DNA of 64,000 nt, from positions 21,987,001-22,051,000 of the forward strand of contig OY292275.1 in NCBI GenBank assembly GCA_958496175.1. The letters are read 5' to 3'. The notes under the pieces are model-generated. The model saw only the letters and a list, made by a program, of their open reading frames with translations. It was not told the origin of the DNA and ran no database searches. Source of the DNA: Sisyra terminalis (taxonomy: Eukaryota; Arthropoda; Insecta; Neuroptera; Sisyridae). Of the stretch, positions 50,197-62,400 are shown piece by piece (within the stretch, counting starts at the first letter, position 1; each line of letters starts with the position of its first letter). The position numbers and the translations under genes are program-made.

Positions 50197-51284
50197 AATG
50201 TAAGAATTTCAAAAAATTATAATTGTTGCACAACAGTCGCTAATCCAGTTAAATTGCCTGTTACTAATCGATATTTAAGATATTTCCAATATTTATGTGA
50301 AATCTACGGATATCGGCTCTTGCGCCGATGACTAAATATTGTTATCTTTTGCGAGGTGTGTATGTGCAAATTCGCAACAGATTGAACGTGTTAATCTTAA
50401 ATATACATTGCACACGAAGTAAATCCACCATAAGCTTATTTATCCTATGCTATTTATTCCAAGACTCCAGAGCCATTGATATTAAACTAAATCGCTATAG
50501 CAAGCAAATCTATTCATCCGTTTTTGAAATAAACTTTTTTGGTGTTTTGCTTACTTTAAAAAAAATATAAGTATCAAATTAGGACTAGTTAGCAGCTTAA
50601 CAATTATCTAAACACCATAATTTACACACGTCGTCGCATGTATCTAACTTTAAAGGTTGATTTCATGAGGTGTTAACTTTCGAATATTTGGAAAAAAATA
50701 AAATTGCAGAAGGTATGCCTATCTATAAATGTATATGTATATCTTATATACTTTATTAAAAAAGGTTAAATTTAATCATTTGTAGCTCATTTTCCCCGAA
50801 GCAATATAAAGTGACTTATAGTTTATTACAAATATTATCAAAGTTTAATACAGGTCGAATGTTGTCCAAAAATCACTTGTAGGTATATCTTGTTATAAAT
50901 TGTATAAGATGTTGTATGGGACATGTTACAGCATGTCTTTTTATTTGAAATATTAATTGACGTATGATATACCGCCGAAATGTTACCTCAATACCAATGA
51001 GCCTTATTATTGCTTGCGACAATTTAGTTTTCATTAAATACCCCGTAGCTTCTATAGAGTACAGGTTTAAAAGATTTGTCATCAATAATCAGAGGTGATT
51101 AGATATACCGTAATATTCTTGGATACAAATACTTTTTTTGAAATATATTTGAGTGAAATAAGAAATTCTTTAATTTAAATATTAAAAAATAATATTTTTA
51201 TTTTTAAGTACGATACATTAAAATTTTGAATAACATATAAGTAGGGTACATTAAAATATATTTAGTAAAATGTTACATACTGTG
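50197..51284. other. Intergenic between precursors D and E
   Basis: I searched for a leader exon of D or C here on the minus strand (ATG, hydrophobic run, donor in phase 1) and found none. The plus-strand open frames look non-genic. Confidence 0.4.
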
Positions 51285-51566
51285 TTAATTATTTTCTGGC
51301 GTCCAAACTTTTCGACATTTTCCATATCGATCTCGTTTCCGTCCTTTTTTACAAGGTTTCAAATAATACAACCAATTTGCTTCGTCTAAATCCTTTTGAT
51401 TTTTTGTTGAAATTTCGTCAGTAAGTAAAACGGAATTAGTATTGTCTTCATTTGGTGATTTTAAACTCGGATATAGCAAAATGTTATAAAACTGTGGAGG
51501 TTCTAAAATAGCCGAGTCTATTTTAAGACAAAATATCAATAAGAGCGATACAATGAACAGACGCAT
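51285..51566 (-). CDS. GBP/ENF-like cytokine precursor E (93 aa)
   Basis: Clear signal peptide, MRLFIVSLLLIFCLKIDSA (1-19). A short acidic spacer rich in Asp/Asn/Glu follows, then WLYYLKPC and the module starting at C72, CKKGRKRDRYGKCRKVW, then TPENN. The last 22 residues contain nine Lys/Arg, so acidic spacer and strongly basic C-terminal peptide are sharply separated, as in processed hormones or cationic peptides. A likely 5' untranslated intron (51584-51643, GTAAGA...TTTTTTAG) precedes the ATG, and a donor GTATGT follows 4 nt after the TAA. It is the most complete small member: leader, pro-region, Cys-bridged C-terminal peptide. Confidence 0.75.
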   Translation of the reverse strand: MRLFIVSLLLIFCLKIDSAILEPPQFYNILLYPSLKSPNEDNTNSVLLTDEISTKNQKDLDEANWLYYLKPCKKGRKRDRYGKCRKVWTPENN

Positions 51567-51649
51567 TTTGATTTTTATGGTAATCTAAAAAATCATAATC
51601 GATTTATTACAATTCTAAGCATAATCAATAATGAAGTTCTTACCAAAAA

Positions 51650-52690
51650 ACGAAATCACTAAGTTTTCTTTTTTTAATTTTTTGTATTAATTGTTTTTAC
51701 AAATTTAAAATTAATGAATACAATAAGTTGAGATAATTGAAAAAAAAATCGACCACGCAAAATGTGTAGTTAATGCAGCAAAGTAATAGTTACGATTAGA
51801 GAACTTATATGAAAATAAGGTGTAATTATATTTCTAGGTAATAGCAAACACCCTGATTTTTCATAAGAAGTTATGATAATATTTAGATTAGTCCAATATC
51901 TTACGAGAAACTCAAGTATACTGCATTGGACTATCATAAATTAAAGAGATTAATTGAGTGGTTAATAGATGTAAACCAAAAAAAAAAAAATCAATTTTTA
52001 ATGTAGTTATGATTTCATGCACAACTCTGTAAGATAAGAATAATATATGTAAAATATGTAAAAATTAATTTATTTAGTCTTAAATAATTAAAAATTAACA
52101 TTTTTGAATGAATATATATATCAGATATGTACGATATATAGAGAATGTTTTGTACATCCAAAAAAGTGAAATAATATATAATGGTTACCGATAGTTCTCC
52201 TTTTGATACAGTGGAAAGGGCAACCCAAGATAGCTATGCCTATAGCTATGTTATAGCAAGATATTTGTGCGGACCATTCTTGAAGTGAACTTAGATCACT
52301 TTCAAAAGAAATGGCTTATATAAGCTGTGAAAGTACAGAAAAATTGAAACTATCACAAAATTCTACAATATTTTTGAAAAATACTATCTTTCTATACACA
52401 AGCATTTAATCAACAGTTACAAACTGTTGATATCTACAAAAAATCTCTATGAAATAGTAAACTTTTTTACCTCAAAAAGCGGTATTGACATTATTGTTGT
52501 AAAATGATGAAATATATTTGATTATTAGAAAAAAACGAGTTATTTTCTTTTCCTCAAAATTTGCATTTAGTTACCCTTAAGAGTAATATATATTAGTACA
52601 CCAGAATAGGTTTTTACATAAGAAATCACACAGTTTATAACATAAGTTAACGCCAACTTTAATTTTATTCACGTTATGTTCAAACGACTA
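51650..52690. other. Promoter side of precursor E; otherwise nothing recognised
   Basis: AT-rich, no coding content seen. The first exon and promoter of precursor E are expected near 51645-51750. Confidence 0.4.
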
Positions 52691-52719
52691 AAATAATTAT
52701 GCCACCGATAAAAAAAAAT

Positions 52720-53010
52720 GCTCAGAACGCCAGAAAAGGCAAAAGCACAACACATTTGCAAATGTACAAAACCTTATTGGGGTTGAAAAATATAACGGAT
52801 CCTCGAAAGACAAACCTTGTTACTTCAATAAATAATTAATTAATACGTGAGAAGTATGAGAATATCTTCAATGTAAAAATGCCTTGGGAATGAAGAAACG
52901 ACTAAAGTTGGTTGATATACCCAATAAGGTAAAATTAATATTGGTAGATCAAAAGCGTAAGCGCGGACGACCAGCTGAAGGGAAAAAAGCTTTGATTCTA
53001 CAATTGAAAA
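52720..53010 (+). pseudogene. SWIM/MULE-type transposase C-terminal relic
   Basis: In one frame from about 52860, EYLQCKNALGMKKRLKLVDI is followed by QKRKRGRPAEGKKALILQ. This resembles the end of insect MULE-derived SWIM zinc-finger proteins, where Y-x-C-K-H-x-x-G-x-x-x-R-L-K-L precedes a K-R-x-R-G-R-P-A tail. The zinc-binding His after C-K is Asn here. A preceding piece with HICKCTKPYWG (about 52760) suggests the first SWIM Cys pair but is separated by stops. It is a small dead fragment. Confidence 0.55.
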
Positions 53011-56000
53011 CCTTTGTTTTATTTTTAATGATTTTTGCATTAGTTTTTTATCAATTTTATTTGCATTTTTATATATGGTGGCACTGCATTACAAATAAAT
53101 TTGTGCAACTTTACAACCAAATTATTATGTAAACAAGATTGAAAATAAATAATACATTAACAAGAAATGTTATAGTTTGCTCAAAGATAGCACCTACTGT
53201 TGTTAATATGAGTATATCTATTTTCTTGTCGTTTAAATTTTGTCATTCTAAGAATACTTTTTTAGTAGGTACAATACAAATTTTTGTCGTGAAATATTTT
53301 TTTTTCGCCGTGAAAATTCTTTATTACCACATAAAACGTTGGGTGGTTGTTCTCTATATTTTATTGCCGTTTCAAAACTCTTTTTTGTCGTTAGTTTATC
53401 TTATTTTGTCAAGCCGATAGAACTAACCCTTTCCTTAAGCATGTATGTAAAGTCGGACTAATACCACGTTTTTAACTGGAAATGGGTCGTCGGATTCAAT
53501 CGAAAGTACAAGAAAAAATATATAACGCTACCATATTAGCCACGTTCATGGTGCACCGGTTCGAAATGAGCGACACCTTTGAAAATTATCAAAATCCCGT
53601 ATAGCAAGTTCGGCCTTGTGTACATATTGATATTAAGTATGTGTAAGGTTCAATTTGATATAATAATACTTCTAATAATGTTAAATATATTCTAATAAAT
53701 AGGAGTAGAAAAACAGTTTTTCAATAGTGGGTAGTACTTATTTGTAAGAGTTATTTTTTAAGATTTTATTAAGCCAACGGGGTTCATTAAAATAAATAAA
53801 AATCAATTATTTTCTAGTTTATGATCTATTTCTATCTTAATTATCTATTGTATGATATTTGAAATAATACTTGTATTATTTAAAAACCTAAACAACAATT
53901 TTCATTAGATTTTTTCATTATGTTTAAATATTTTTAAGTTTAAAGTCTTGAGTATTTTACAATTGAGTGATCTTAAGAATAATCTAAAATTTCAAGACTG
54001 CACAGCTGTAAAACAGTTCTAATAATTTTTTAAATGATAAACTAACATTAAATATAAAACTCGAGGAAATTATAAATTAATTTAAAATGGGAAAAATGAT
54101 ATGCTTACCTTTTTTCTCTGTTAATTTGAATTACATAAATAATAAGGAATAATAAATGAAAATAACGAGACTTTGCACTTATGCAAACATTATTATTGTA
54201 TTTTTTGTTCAGATGTGATGCTTTTTACAGCGTAGTTACACAGTAACAACTGCTCATCTAGATTCAACACTTAATAACTAAAAATTCTAGCTCTACAATG
54301 GTTTCAGTTATGTGTGTGCTGAAATTATAATAGTGATGGAAAACGAAGGGCAAACGAGACTTTACAATTATTTAATTCACAACATAAACACAAATTATTA
54401 AATATAGAAACAATTATCGATATTGTGGCAGTAATGAACAAATACAATAATAAAACAATACAATAAAACATAGTTGAAAAATAACTTAATCTTTTTAGCG
54501 AACAATATCATTTATAAAATGCAAAGAGAGATCATTTCAGCCTTTATTAATTAAACTACAAATTTCGAATATAGAGGCGAATACTTATTTAGTTTTTGGC
54601 ATTTATCATAATAAAATCAATGTTATCAATTGATTTTTTTATTCAAGTATCTTATTTCTGTGTACTTTAGCCAATGCTTTCGTGCTGAAAGTAGTTTTTT
54701 TGTGTAATTAACATTATTTATTGAATCGTATTGTAATTGAGGATTTGCGGTTTAAAGTTACTGTATTTCATTGAACGGAGAAAATAGAAAGTTAAATTAA
54801 GTAATATTAATATATAAATTTTTAATCATCTTTTTTTGGACACGCTCTCAAATACAGTCATTATCATATTTTTAAAAAACAAAATTCCAACATTTTGGAC
54901 TGATTTTTCTATATATGTTAAATATGAATTTTAACAGAGGAAATATATATTTTAAGTCTTTTAACTTTAAACTGATATTAGCCGTATTTGATGGCAAATT
55001 CAAAAGGTAAATGTTATTTTCATTATCTAATATTTTTTCTTATTTTATTACAACTGCCCGATAAAAATATTTATATTATTTTTTATAGACCCTAAAGCTA
55101 AAATTTGTATGAATCTGAATCAGAAAGGAAGAGCAATTTTCAATTTGAACTAACAATTAAATTTAATTTAATTAAATTCAAATTTATTTTTTCAGGAGAA
55201 AAACTTTGAACTGATGAATTGAAGGATAACTTTTATTGCTTAATTTGTAATGTCTATAGGTATCCATTTCTAAACTTATGTATTGAATTGAAATTCAGAG
55301 TGGAACATTTATTATAATATTTTAAAATTCATAATTTATTAATTTATTTTGATAAGATATTATCAATATAACAAAAGGAAATGTAATGATTAATTTTTAT
55401 TTTACAGTACACTCGATCAAACTTCATTCATTTCAAATTAAAAATGTTAAAAAGTTGTAACGTTTAGATGTAAAAGATACTTTTCTCCAAATATTGAAAA
55501 AATTGCTCTTCTTTATGGCTCATTCTCATATAAATAAATTAAATCAATGTTAAAATTGTACTTAGGACGTGAAAAATTTTAAGAACTAATATCACTATTT
55601 GCAACATATAATTTTTATATTTGTACTTGGAAAATAAAATAAGTTTAAATAATTTAAATAGTACAAATATCTTTCTTTTAAATTATACAAAATCTTAGAA
55701 ACGAAACAATCGTTTTGTTTTTTTCATTAAATATGGTTTAATATATGTTTAAAAAAATAAAATTATTCCGCAATTAATAACTAAATTAAGTATAATGAAG
55801 TATTTTACGCGGCCCAGAACTCAGATGTAGACCGTGCGTTTATATAAATGTACAATGACAATTATTATAATACAGAATATAGCCTAGAACACCTAATATA
55901 ATATTATAATATCGCAACAGCCTCACGTGTATGTGTAAAAGGTAGTCACTGACTAAAGCCAGTGCTAAAGCGTTAGAATTATTACAGGCAAACATTTTTG

Positions 56001-56468
56001 CCCAAGTGTTCCATTAAAATTATTTTAGTGTTCTTTTTTCTTTTTTTTTTAATAAATCAGAATTAATGTATATTATATATAATATATATATAATACTATA
56101 ATAAACGTTTTTCAAGTTATTTCATTGACGTACGATTTGAGCTCTGCACTTAAAACACTACCGCGTTCGCTTGCAAAAGTTTCGAATGTGATTTTTGCGG
56201 TTCAGTGGCAGTAGTGACCGTTGTACAGTTTATATATTATTAATTTAGTTATTACAATATGTTATTACTTTATTTAAATATATATGTATATATATAACTA
56301 TTCATTTACGTGTATAAAGTATCTTTGGGGATTTGGTACTTTCATAGAAATTTAGAACATTTTTCGTTAAATTTTAGCCTAACACTAAACATTTATCCAC
56401 GCGCACAATGGCAAGTTAGTCTTAGTTATATTATTCAGCGACACTGCCGGCAGCGGCTGGTTTCATTA
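53011..56468. other. Intergenic; turtle 3' UTR at the right end
   Basis: No gene is recognised. A GC-richer patch at about 53430-53640 (with CGGATTCAATCG, CACCGGTTCGAAATGAGC) stands out but has no frame. From 56468 downward on the minus strand the turtle 3' untranslated region must begin; an AATAAA-type signal (TTTATT on the plus strand) lies near 56271. Confidence 0.45.
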
Positions 56469-59400
56469 TTAACAAGCACTCTCAAGCTCTTGACTACGTC
56501 GTCGTTTCGCTTGTCTTTTTCGAAATTCGTGGAATTCTTCCTTCATGGCTTGAACTCGAGCTTCAATATTATCGTACCGTGTTGTGCGGATTTGATTGAA
56601 TGATTTACGCGAAGGAAGGATTTCGGAGTCACTAATGATTTTTTCGTCGCGAGGTCCAGTTGGTGTGGATGGTGTTGGCGTTGGGGTGGCTGGGTCGAAT
56701 TCGTAGTGGCCATCAACGCTACCGACGTCAACGGGTTTCACGTGAGTTGGTTCAGATATCATAGGTGACGTGCCTCGAAGATGAGATGTGAATTCGAGCC
56801 ATTGACCTACCATTGGAGGCGGTGGAGGTAGTTGAATATTTACACTAGGTGCTGGTGGAGGCGGACGATATGGTGGTAAACGCCACTCCGTACTGCTGCC
56901 TGATCGCGAACTTTGATTCTGTTGAGAAGTGTTTTTACTTCCAAAACCACTAGAGCTCGATCGGCTCTCCGGCGACGTTTCTTGCAAAACGATATGATCG
57001 GGTGAAGCGAGCTCCGGCGCGCTCCGCGTGATTCGTGCGTGTCGCGGAAAAAGACGGGCGCGAGGACGAACTGATAGATTTGGCCCCAGAAACCCTGAGG
57101 CAGGTAATGTCGGATAAGGAGGCGGGACTCTAAGGCGTCCAGGACTTGTTAAAGGATGAACGGGAATAAATCCTTGATTGCTTCGAGTTTCTTCATGGAT
57201 GGCACGTAGAGAAGGCAGTTCTTGTGAGTATCGTTGGTGCACAGAGCGAAGTTGAATGTAACCTGGCGGTGTAGGATACGATCGTTCAGCAGAGCTGGGT
57301 TGCTTCACTGAACTTAAATCACTGAAATATAGAGGTGACCATGGTGACGGCAAGAGAGCACTTGATGTAGCTGGGGAACTTGATTGAAATCGGGGTGTCA
57401 TAGGCTGAAGCGAGTGGTGATTTGGTGCATAAATGGCAGGTACCAGCGCAACAGGATGGTGAAACCTCGGCTGAGCCAAATTTCCGAGTACTCCCAAAAA
57501 TGCAGAAAATCCACCTCTGGCACTCTGACCTGAGCCATCTGAGCGCAAACTGAGTTGACTCGGGTATCCAACTAATGGACGCCTCCAGGAAGCCCGATTT
57601 CGCGTTCCTCTGCGAGGAAGAAAACCTCCATCATCACTACTGCTTGAATTGGAGACGCTGTTAGCTCGAGAAGCGAGAGCGGAGTCGACCAATACAAAGC
57701 GACCATCAGGAGCCCGATGAATACGCCCCAAGCTGGTATTAGGCAATTCCCCATGCAGATATTCGGCACTCCATCGACCAATGTCGCTTACGCTGCCGCT
57801 TCGACACCGGTCGCGTGGCCATATCCAATTCAATATTAGACCAAGGAGTGTTACACTTGGTATTCTGCTTTGTCTAAGTCTGAGCAAAAAATTTGTAAGT
57901 ACAACGTTTTACAAATAACTACATTAAATTCATGCAAATCCACTTAATAACAATTAACAGTGCTCAAAATTAAGTAAAAACCATAAATTAAATATTCAAA
58001 ACAATATTGATATTCACTAATTTAAAAAAAAAATTGTCGTGCCATAAAAAACAGTAACTTATTTCAGTGCTATCAAATGGAATTTGCAATGAGCTTAACT
58101 AAATGAAGCTATTTGACGCAGTTAAACCAAGCATGCGGCAAGCATTTAAAAGGTTCTATATATTTTATAGTTAATTAGCTATTTAGAAAATGTTAGCATT
58201 GCATATTTGGAATTAAACTAAATTGATTAGTGTATATTTTAAATTATGTATTTTCTTGATTTTCCAAATTTTTCTTTAAAAACTTAGTCATTGTCACGAA
58301 TAAATTAACATATTCTAAAAAAGCTAATTATTCTAGTTGAATTCTGCTTTCAATTTTATTTTTGCAAAACAAAGTATTGAAAATTGAAATTATATTTGAA
58401 TGAAAATTAACGGGATGATTACTTTATTTATACTAGGGTAAAGTATTAATGTTAAATACTGAACAACTTAATAAATTCAATGCATTAGAAATGTTGATGT
58501 TGTATAAAGCTCATTTTAAGCTGAAAGTATTCAAGATATAAACAAAGATCATTATATCTAGCGGCATTAGTATAAATGCATATACAACTAGAAGAAGAAG
58601 GCATGACTAGACTTTACTTGATTGATCTGATTTGAATGGGTATTTTTAGTGTGAAATGGACCTAAGAAAAAGGTCAAACATAGTTTTAATGACATACAAG
58701 AAGCCCATTTACTACTTCAATTTTTATAGTCACAATTAAAGCTATTGCAACAAATAAGTAAACGGACGTGCCCAGCACAGTTTTTAAGAATCAATAATAT
58801 TTTTAGAAAATAAGCTAAAATCATTGATTCAAATATAACTAATTGACTAAATTTTAATTTTGGTTTAATTTTTAATAGATGTAATTGCAAAAATTTTTTT
58901 GTACAGCAGAATTCAGTGGATGGAATAATGATATTTCCAGACACTCAAGTTTAAGATTTCAAACTTTTTAAAAACTTTTATCAACCGAGAAGACAAAGCC
59001 GTTAATATGATGATATTATGTTAAACTAATTATGAATGATAATAATCTAAATGAAAGTTAAAAACTAGTATGGCTTCATTTTAAAATGTCTAATGAAGTT
59101 CATCTTGAAATTAGTTCTAGATGATTAAGCAAGATTGGCTTAATTAAAGCATGCAATCTTAATGAAATCTTGAGTGTCTGTTAGACAACATTTAAAACTA
59201 AGTTAGTCTCATTCATAAGAAATGAAAAAATCTAATACATGTAGGTGTGTGGGTAGTGGCGTGGAGGTTAGTAGGAGATTCAACAGTTGCTCCCGAACTC
59301 TTCACCTTTTTTCCTCCTTGATGTTGATGGGATCCAAGTGAGCATTAAAGGGACAAACAACATCAACCAATAAGGTAAATATAGGTTGCATAATCAATCT

Positions 59401-62400
59401 ATAGGTAGGTTATATATATATTTAAGAGTATGTCCTATTTCATTAGGCGGCATTTTTTAAATTTTCGGTGTTAAACATCGTGCTGAATCGAAAATTTAAT
59501 AAGTGCCAGTAAATAGCAGCTAGACTACTACATCCTACAACAATTCAGAGTATTCTAGAACACTCTGAGTCCATTCCAAGGAGATAAAAGGTACATTTTT
59601 TAAAGCAATCACACAAACATTGTCTTAGGATAAGATGAAAGATATTTTCTGAGTTTCCAGAAAAAGTTCTGAAAAAGTCAATGAATAGTAAATAAAATTC
59701 GGTCACACTATCCCAAGACACTACAGGTTCTCTATTGAGCAAGAGACTCTTACGGTTCATGTGAACGCTTGTTCCTGGTATAATAAACACGCTCTCGTAA
59801 TCTCGATACGACTCGGACTCAACTGTCCTACAGAGGGAACAACAGATTCAATGTGAATTTGTATTAAATACGCGATTGAGTTAGTTGGACAAAAGCTCCT
59901 AAAGTATTATGATTTTATTCTTAAACTGAACTTACTTCTTCAAAGGCACTTGACTTTCAGCGGGTGTGCTTCCTCCATTCCTTGTATCAGTTATCCGACA
60001 AGCAACCATGTTATATGCTAAAATCAAAACCAAAAAGATTGCATTTACCGAATTAACTACAATTATGATAAATCACCTTTTTCTTGTTTCCGACGTTTAC
60101 GTTTGTTACATATTTTGACGGCACATACCGATAGAATAATAGCTACAATAAAGAATAAAATACCGCCAACCACTCCAGCCGTAATGGCTTTATGCTTTAC
60201 ACGAGCAGGCACTGGAAATTTGACCATGTCACTGGTTTCGTAGCTGGTTAAGGAATTGGCAAGCACGCGGAAGTAATAAGTTCGACCACCAACCAAGTTT
60301 TTAACTAAAATTTTCATTAAATAAAGAATTAATTAAAATATCGATAAACATTACTAATTTGGTGAAATGAAAATAACTAAACTGGGCGACTATCATCATA
60401 CCTTAACGGAAAGAAATCTTATCGATAGGTAACTGAAATATACACTCTATTGTGGATAATACACTCTATTTTGGATACAAGTGAAGACTTTGTGTTTATC
60501 AAATTCAACATTTCTTTGTCTGCCTATTTATTAAAGACTTAATAATTTAATAAAAATATCAAAGATATTTTATAAAAATATCATAATTTATATTATTTAA
60601 TAAAAATATCAAAGATATTTTTATTAAATCACGGATATTAAAGATATACCTTCACATCTAGCAGTGTGAAAATGATGCTATGAGATATGGATATACGGAC
60701 TATATGACTATTAAAGTAAGATATTAGAAATAACTTATACAATCCAATACAGAAAGCAAAAATTAAACAATACTTTTGTCGACATATTATGACGACAACT
60801 GTATCACGCAGAGGAAGAAGAGAGTAAAGGCTAGTAATTATAGATGTATATAACATTAGTATCTTACCGAGGTATGAAGTTTCTTCTGGACGAATTTGAC
60901 CTTTGTTCAAAGTCTTCCAGTTTCCATCTGTTCGATATTTAATGGTGTAATATTGAATAAGATGAGCTCTTTCTAATGGTGGTTGCCAGGTTATTAAAAA
61001 ACCATTACTGATTTCTGTGACAGTAAGATTACGAGGAGGACCAGGCTTTGGACCTAAACAAAACAACTACATGTTGAAATATATTCAAAAGAAAAAAGTA
61101 TCATTAAGAAGATGGATGAGTAGCTAGGGAGAATAAAAAAAACTAAATAGAAGAAGCAAAACGAAAGCAAAACAGCAATACCTTTGGGTCTAAGGACTGG
61201 TGGAATTAAGGTGGCTCCTGTAGAATCAGTCGGAAAAATAATAATGCTTAAATCAAAAACGTCTGGAAACAAAAATGAACAAAAAACAAACATAGTAAAA
61301 ATACAAAAGAAGCTTCACCAATCCTAAACTAGAATTATCATTTCTATTTTTCCGGTTATACGATAGACATGTTTATGTTCAATAAAACTATCTTACTAAC
61401 GATAAACTTTCATGTGAAACTGGTGAAATTTAAATTGCCATCAATTCAAGAAAATTATTCGAAAATGGAAATGATTATTCTTGTTTCAGGTTTTAAAAAT
61501 TTCATTTTTGTTAGTAAACGGAAAAGTGTAGAAAAATAAATCAACCGACACAGGAGGAGTAAAGAAGGACGAGGCACTTGTAATCAATGTCTTACCGGCA
61601 CCAGGAGGGGCTGGTTGAAATACTTTATCCGATGGCGTTGGAGTAATGGAAATTTGTTGAGGTTCTCCTACGTCTGTTAGTGTTAATTAAATTTAGTTAA
61701 GTTTGAGGTTTTAAGAGAGAAATTAGTTGAAATATTTGTTAGTTATTTGAAAATGCTTATCACAGAGTGAAAAACTTACCTAATGTACGAATGGTGATAA
61801 CTTTGCTAAGCATTCCATCTCCTAAAGCGTTCTTTCCGATAACCTGAAACTCATACGTCGTTCCAGGAGAAAGGCGGTTTATTGTGACTGACGTACTTCC
61901 CGAAGGAGTAACCGGTATTGTCGACCATTCAGATACGCCAGCTTCACGATACCATATTGTATAGTCTTGTTTATAATCAGGACCACCGCTATATCCCGGC
62001 AGCCATTGAAGTGTAACTCCAAATTGCGTCGCTGCTCCTGAAACGTTATAGGGCGCATGTGGTTGCGTTCCTTCGACAACTAATTGAGTTGTCGTAACAA
62101 TGGTAGCGACTTCATTGGAAGCCACACACTGATAAAATCCAAAATCAGAACGTCTCAAACTTTCAATTGTGATATTTCCACCAATCACACGAATCCGGTT
62201 CTTTTGTAACGGGGTACCATCTCTTCGTTGCCACTGAATATTTGGCTTCTGAGTACCTTCCGCTTCCTGAGCATCGCAGTGCATTTCGACTGTTTCGCCG
62301 ACTTTTCGTTGATACATTGAATCAGGCTCTAAAGTGAAAATTGGTGGTTTTCGTACAAGAACTTCCATAGGTCCCGAAGAACCTTGCGTTCCTTGGGCAT

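Noticed and set aside
49255..50331. Plus-strand frames opposite precursors C and D
   Set aside because: Antisense shadows; only the minus strand carries the conserved 17-residue module.
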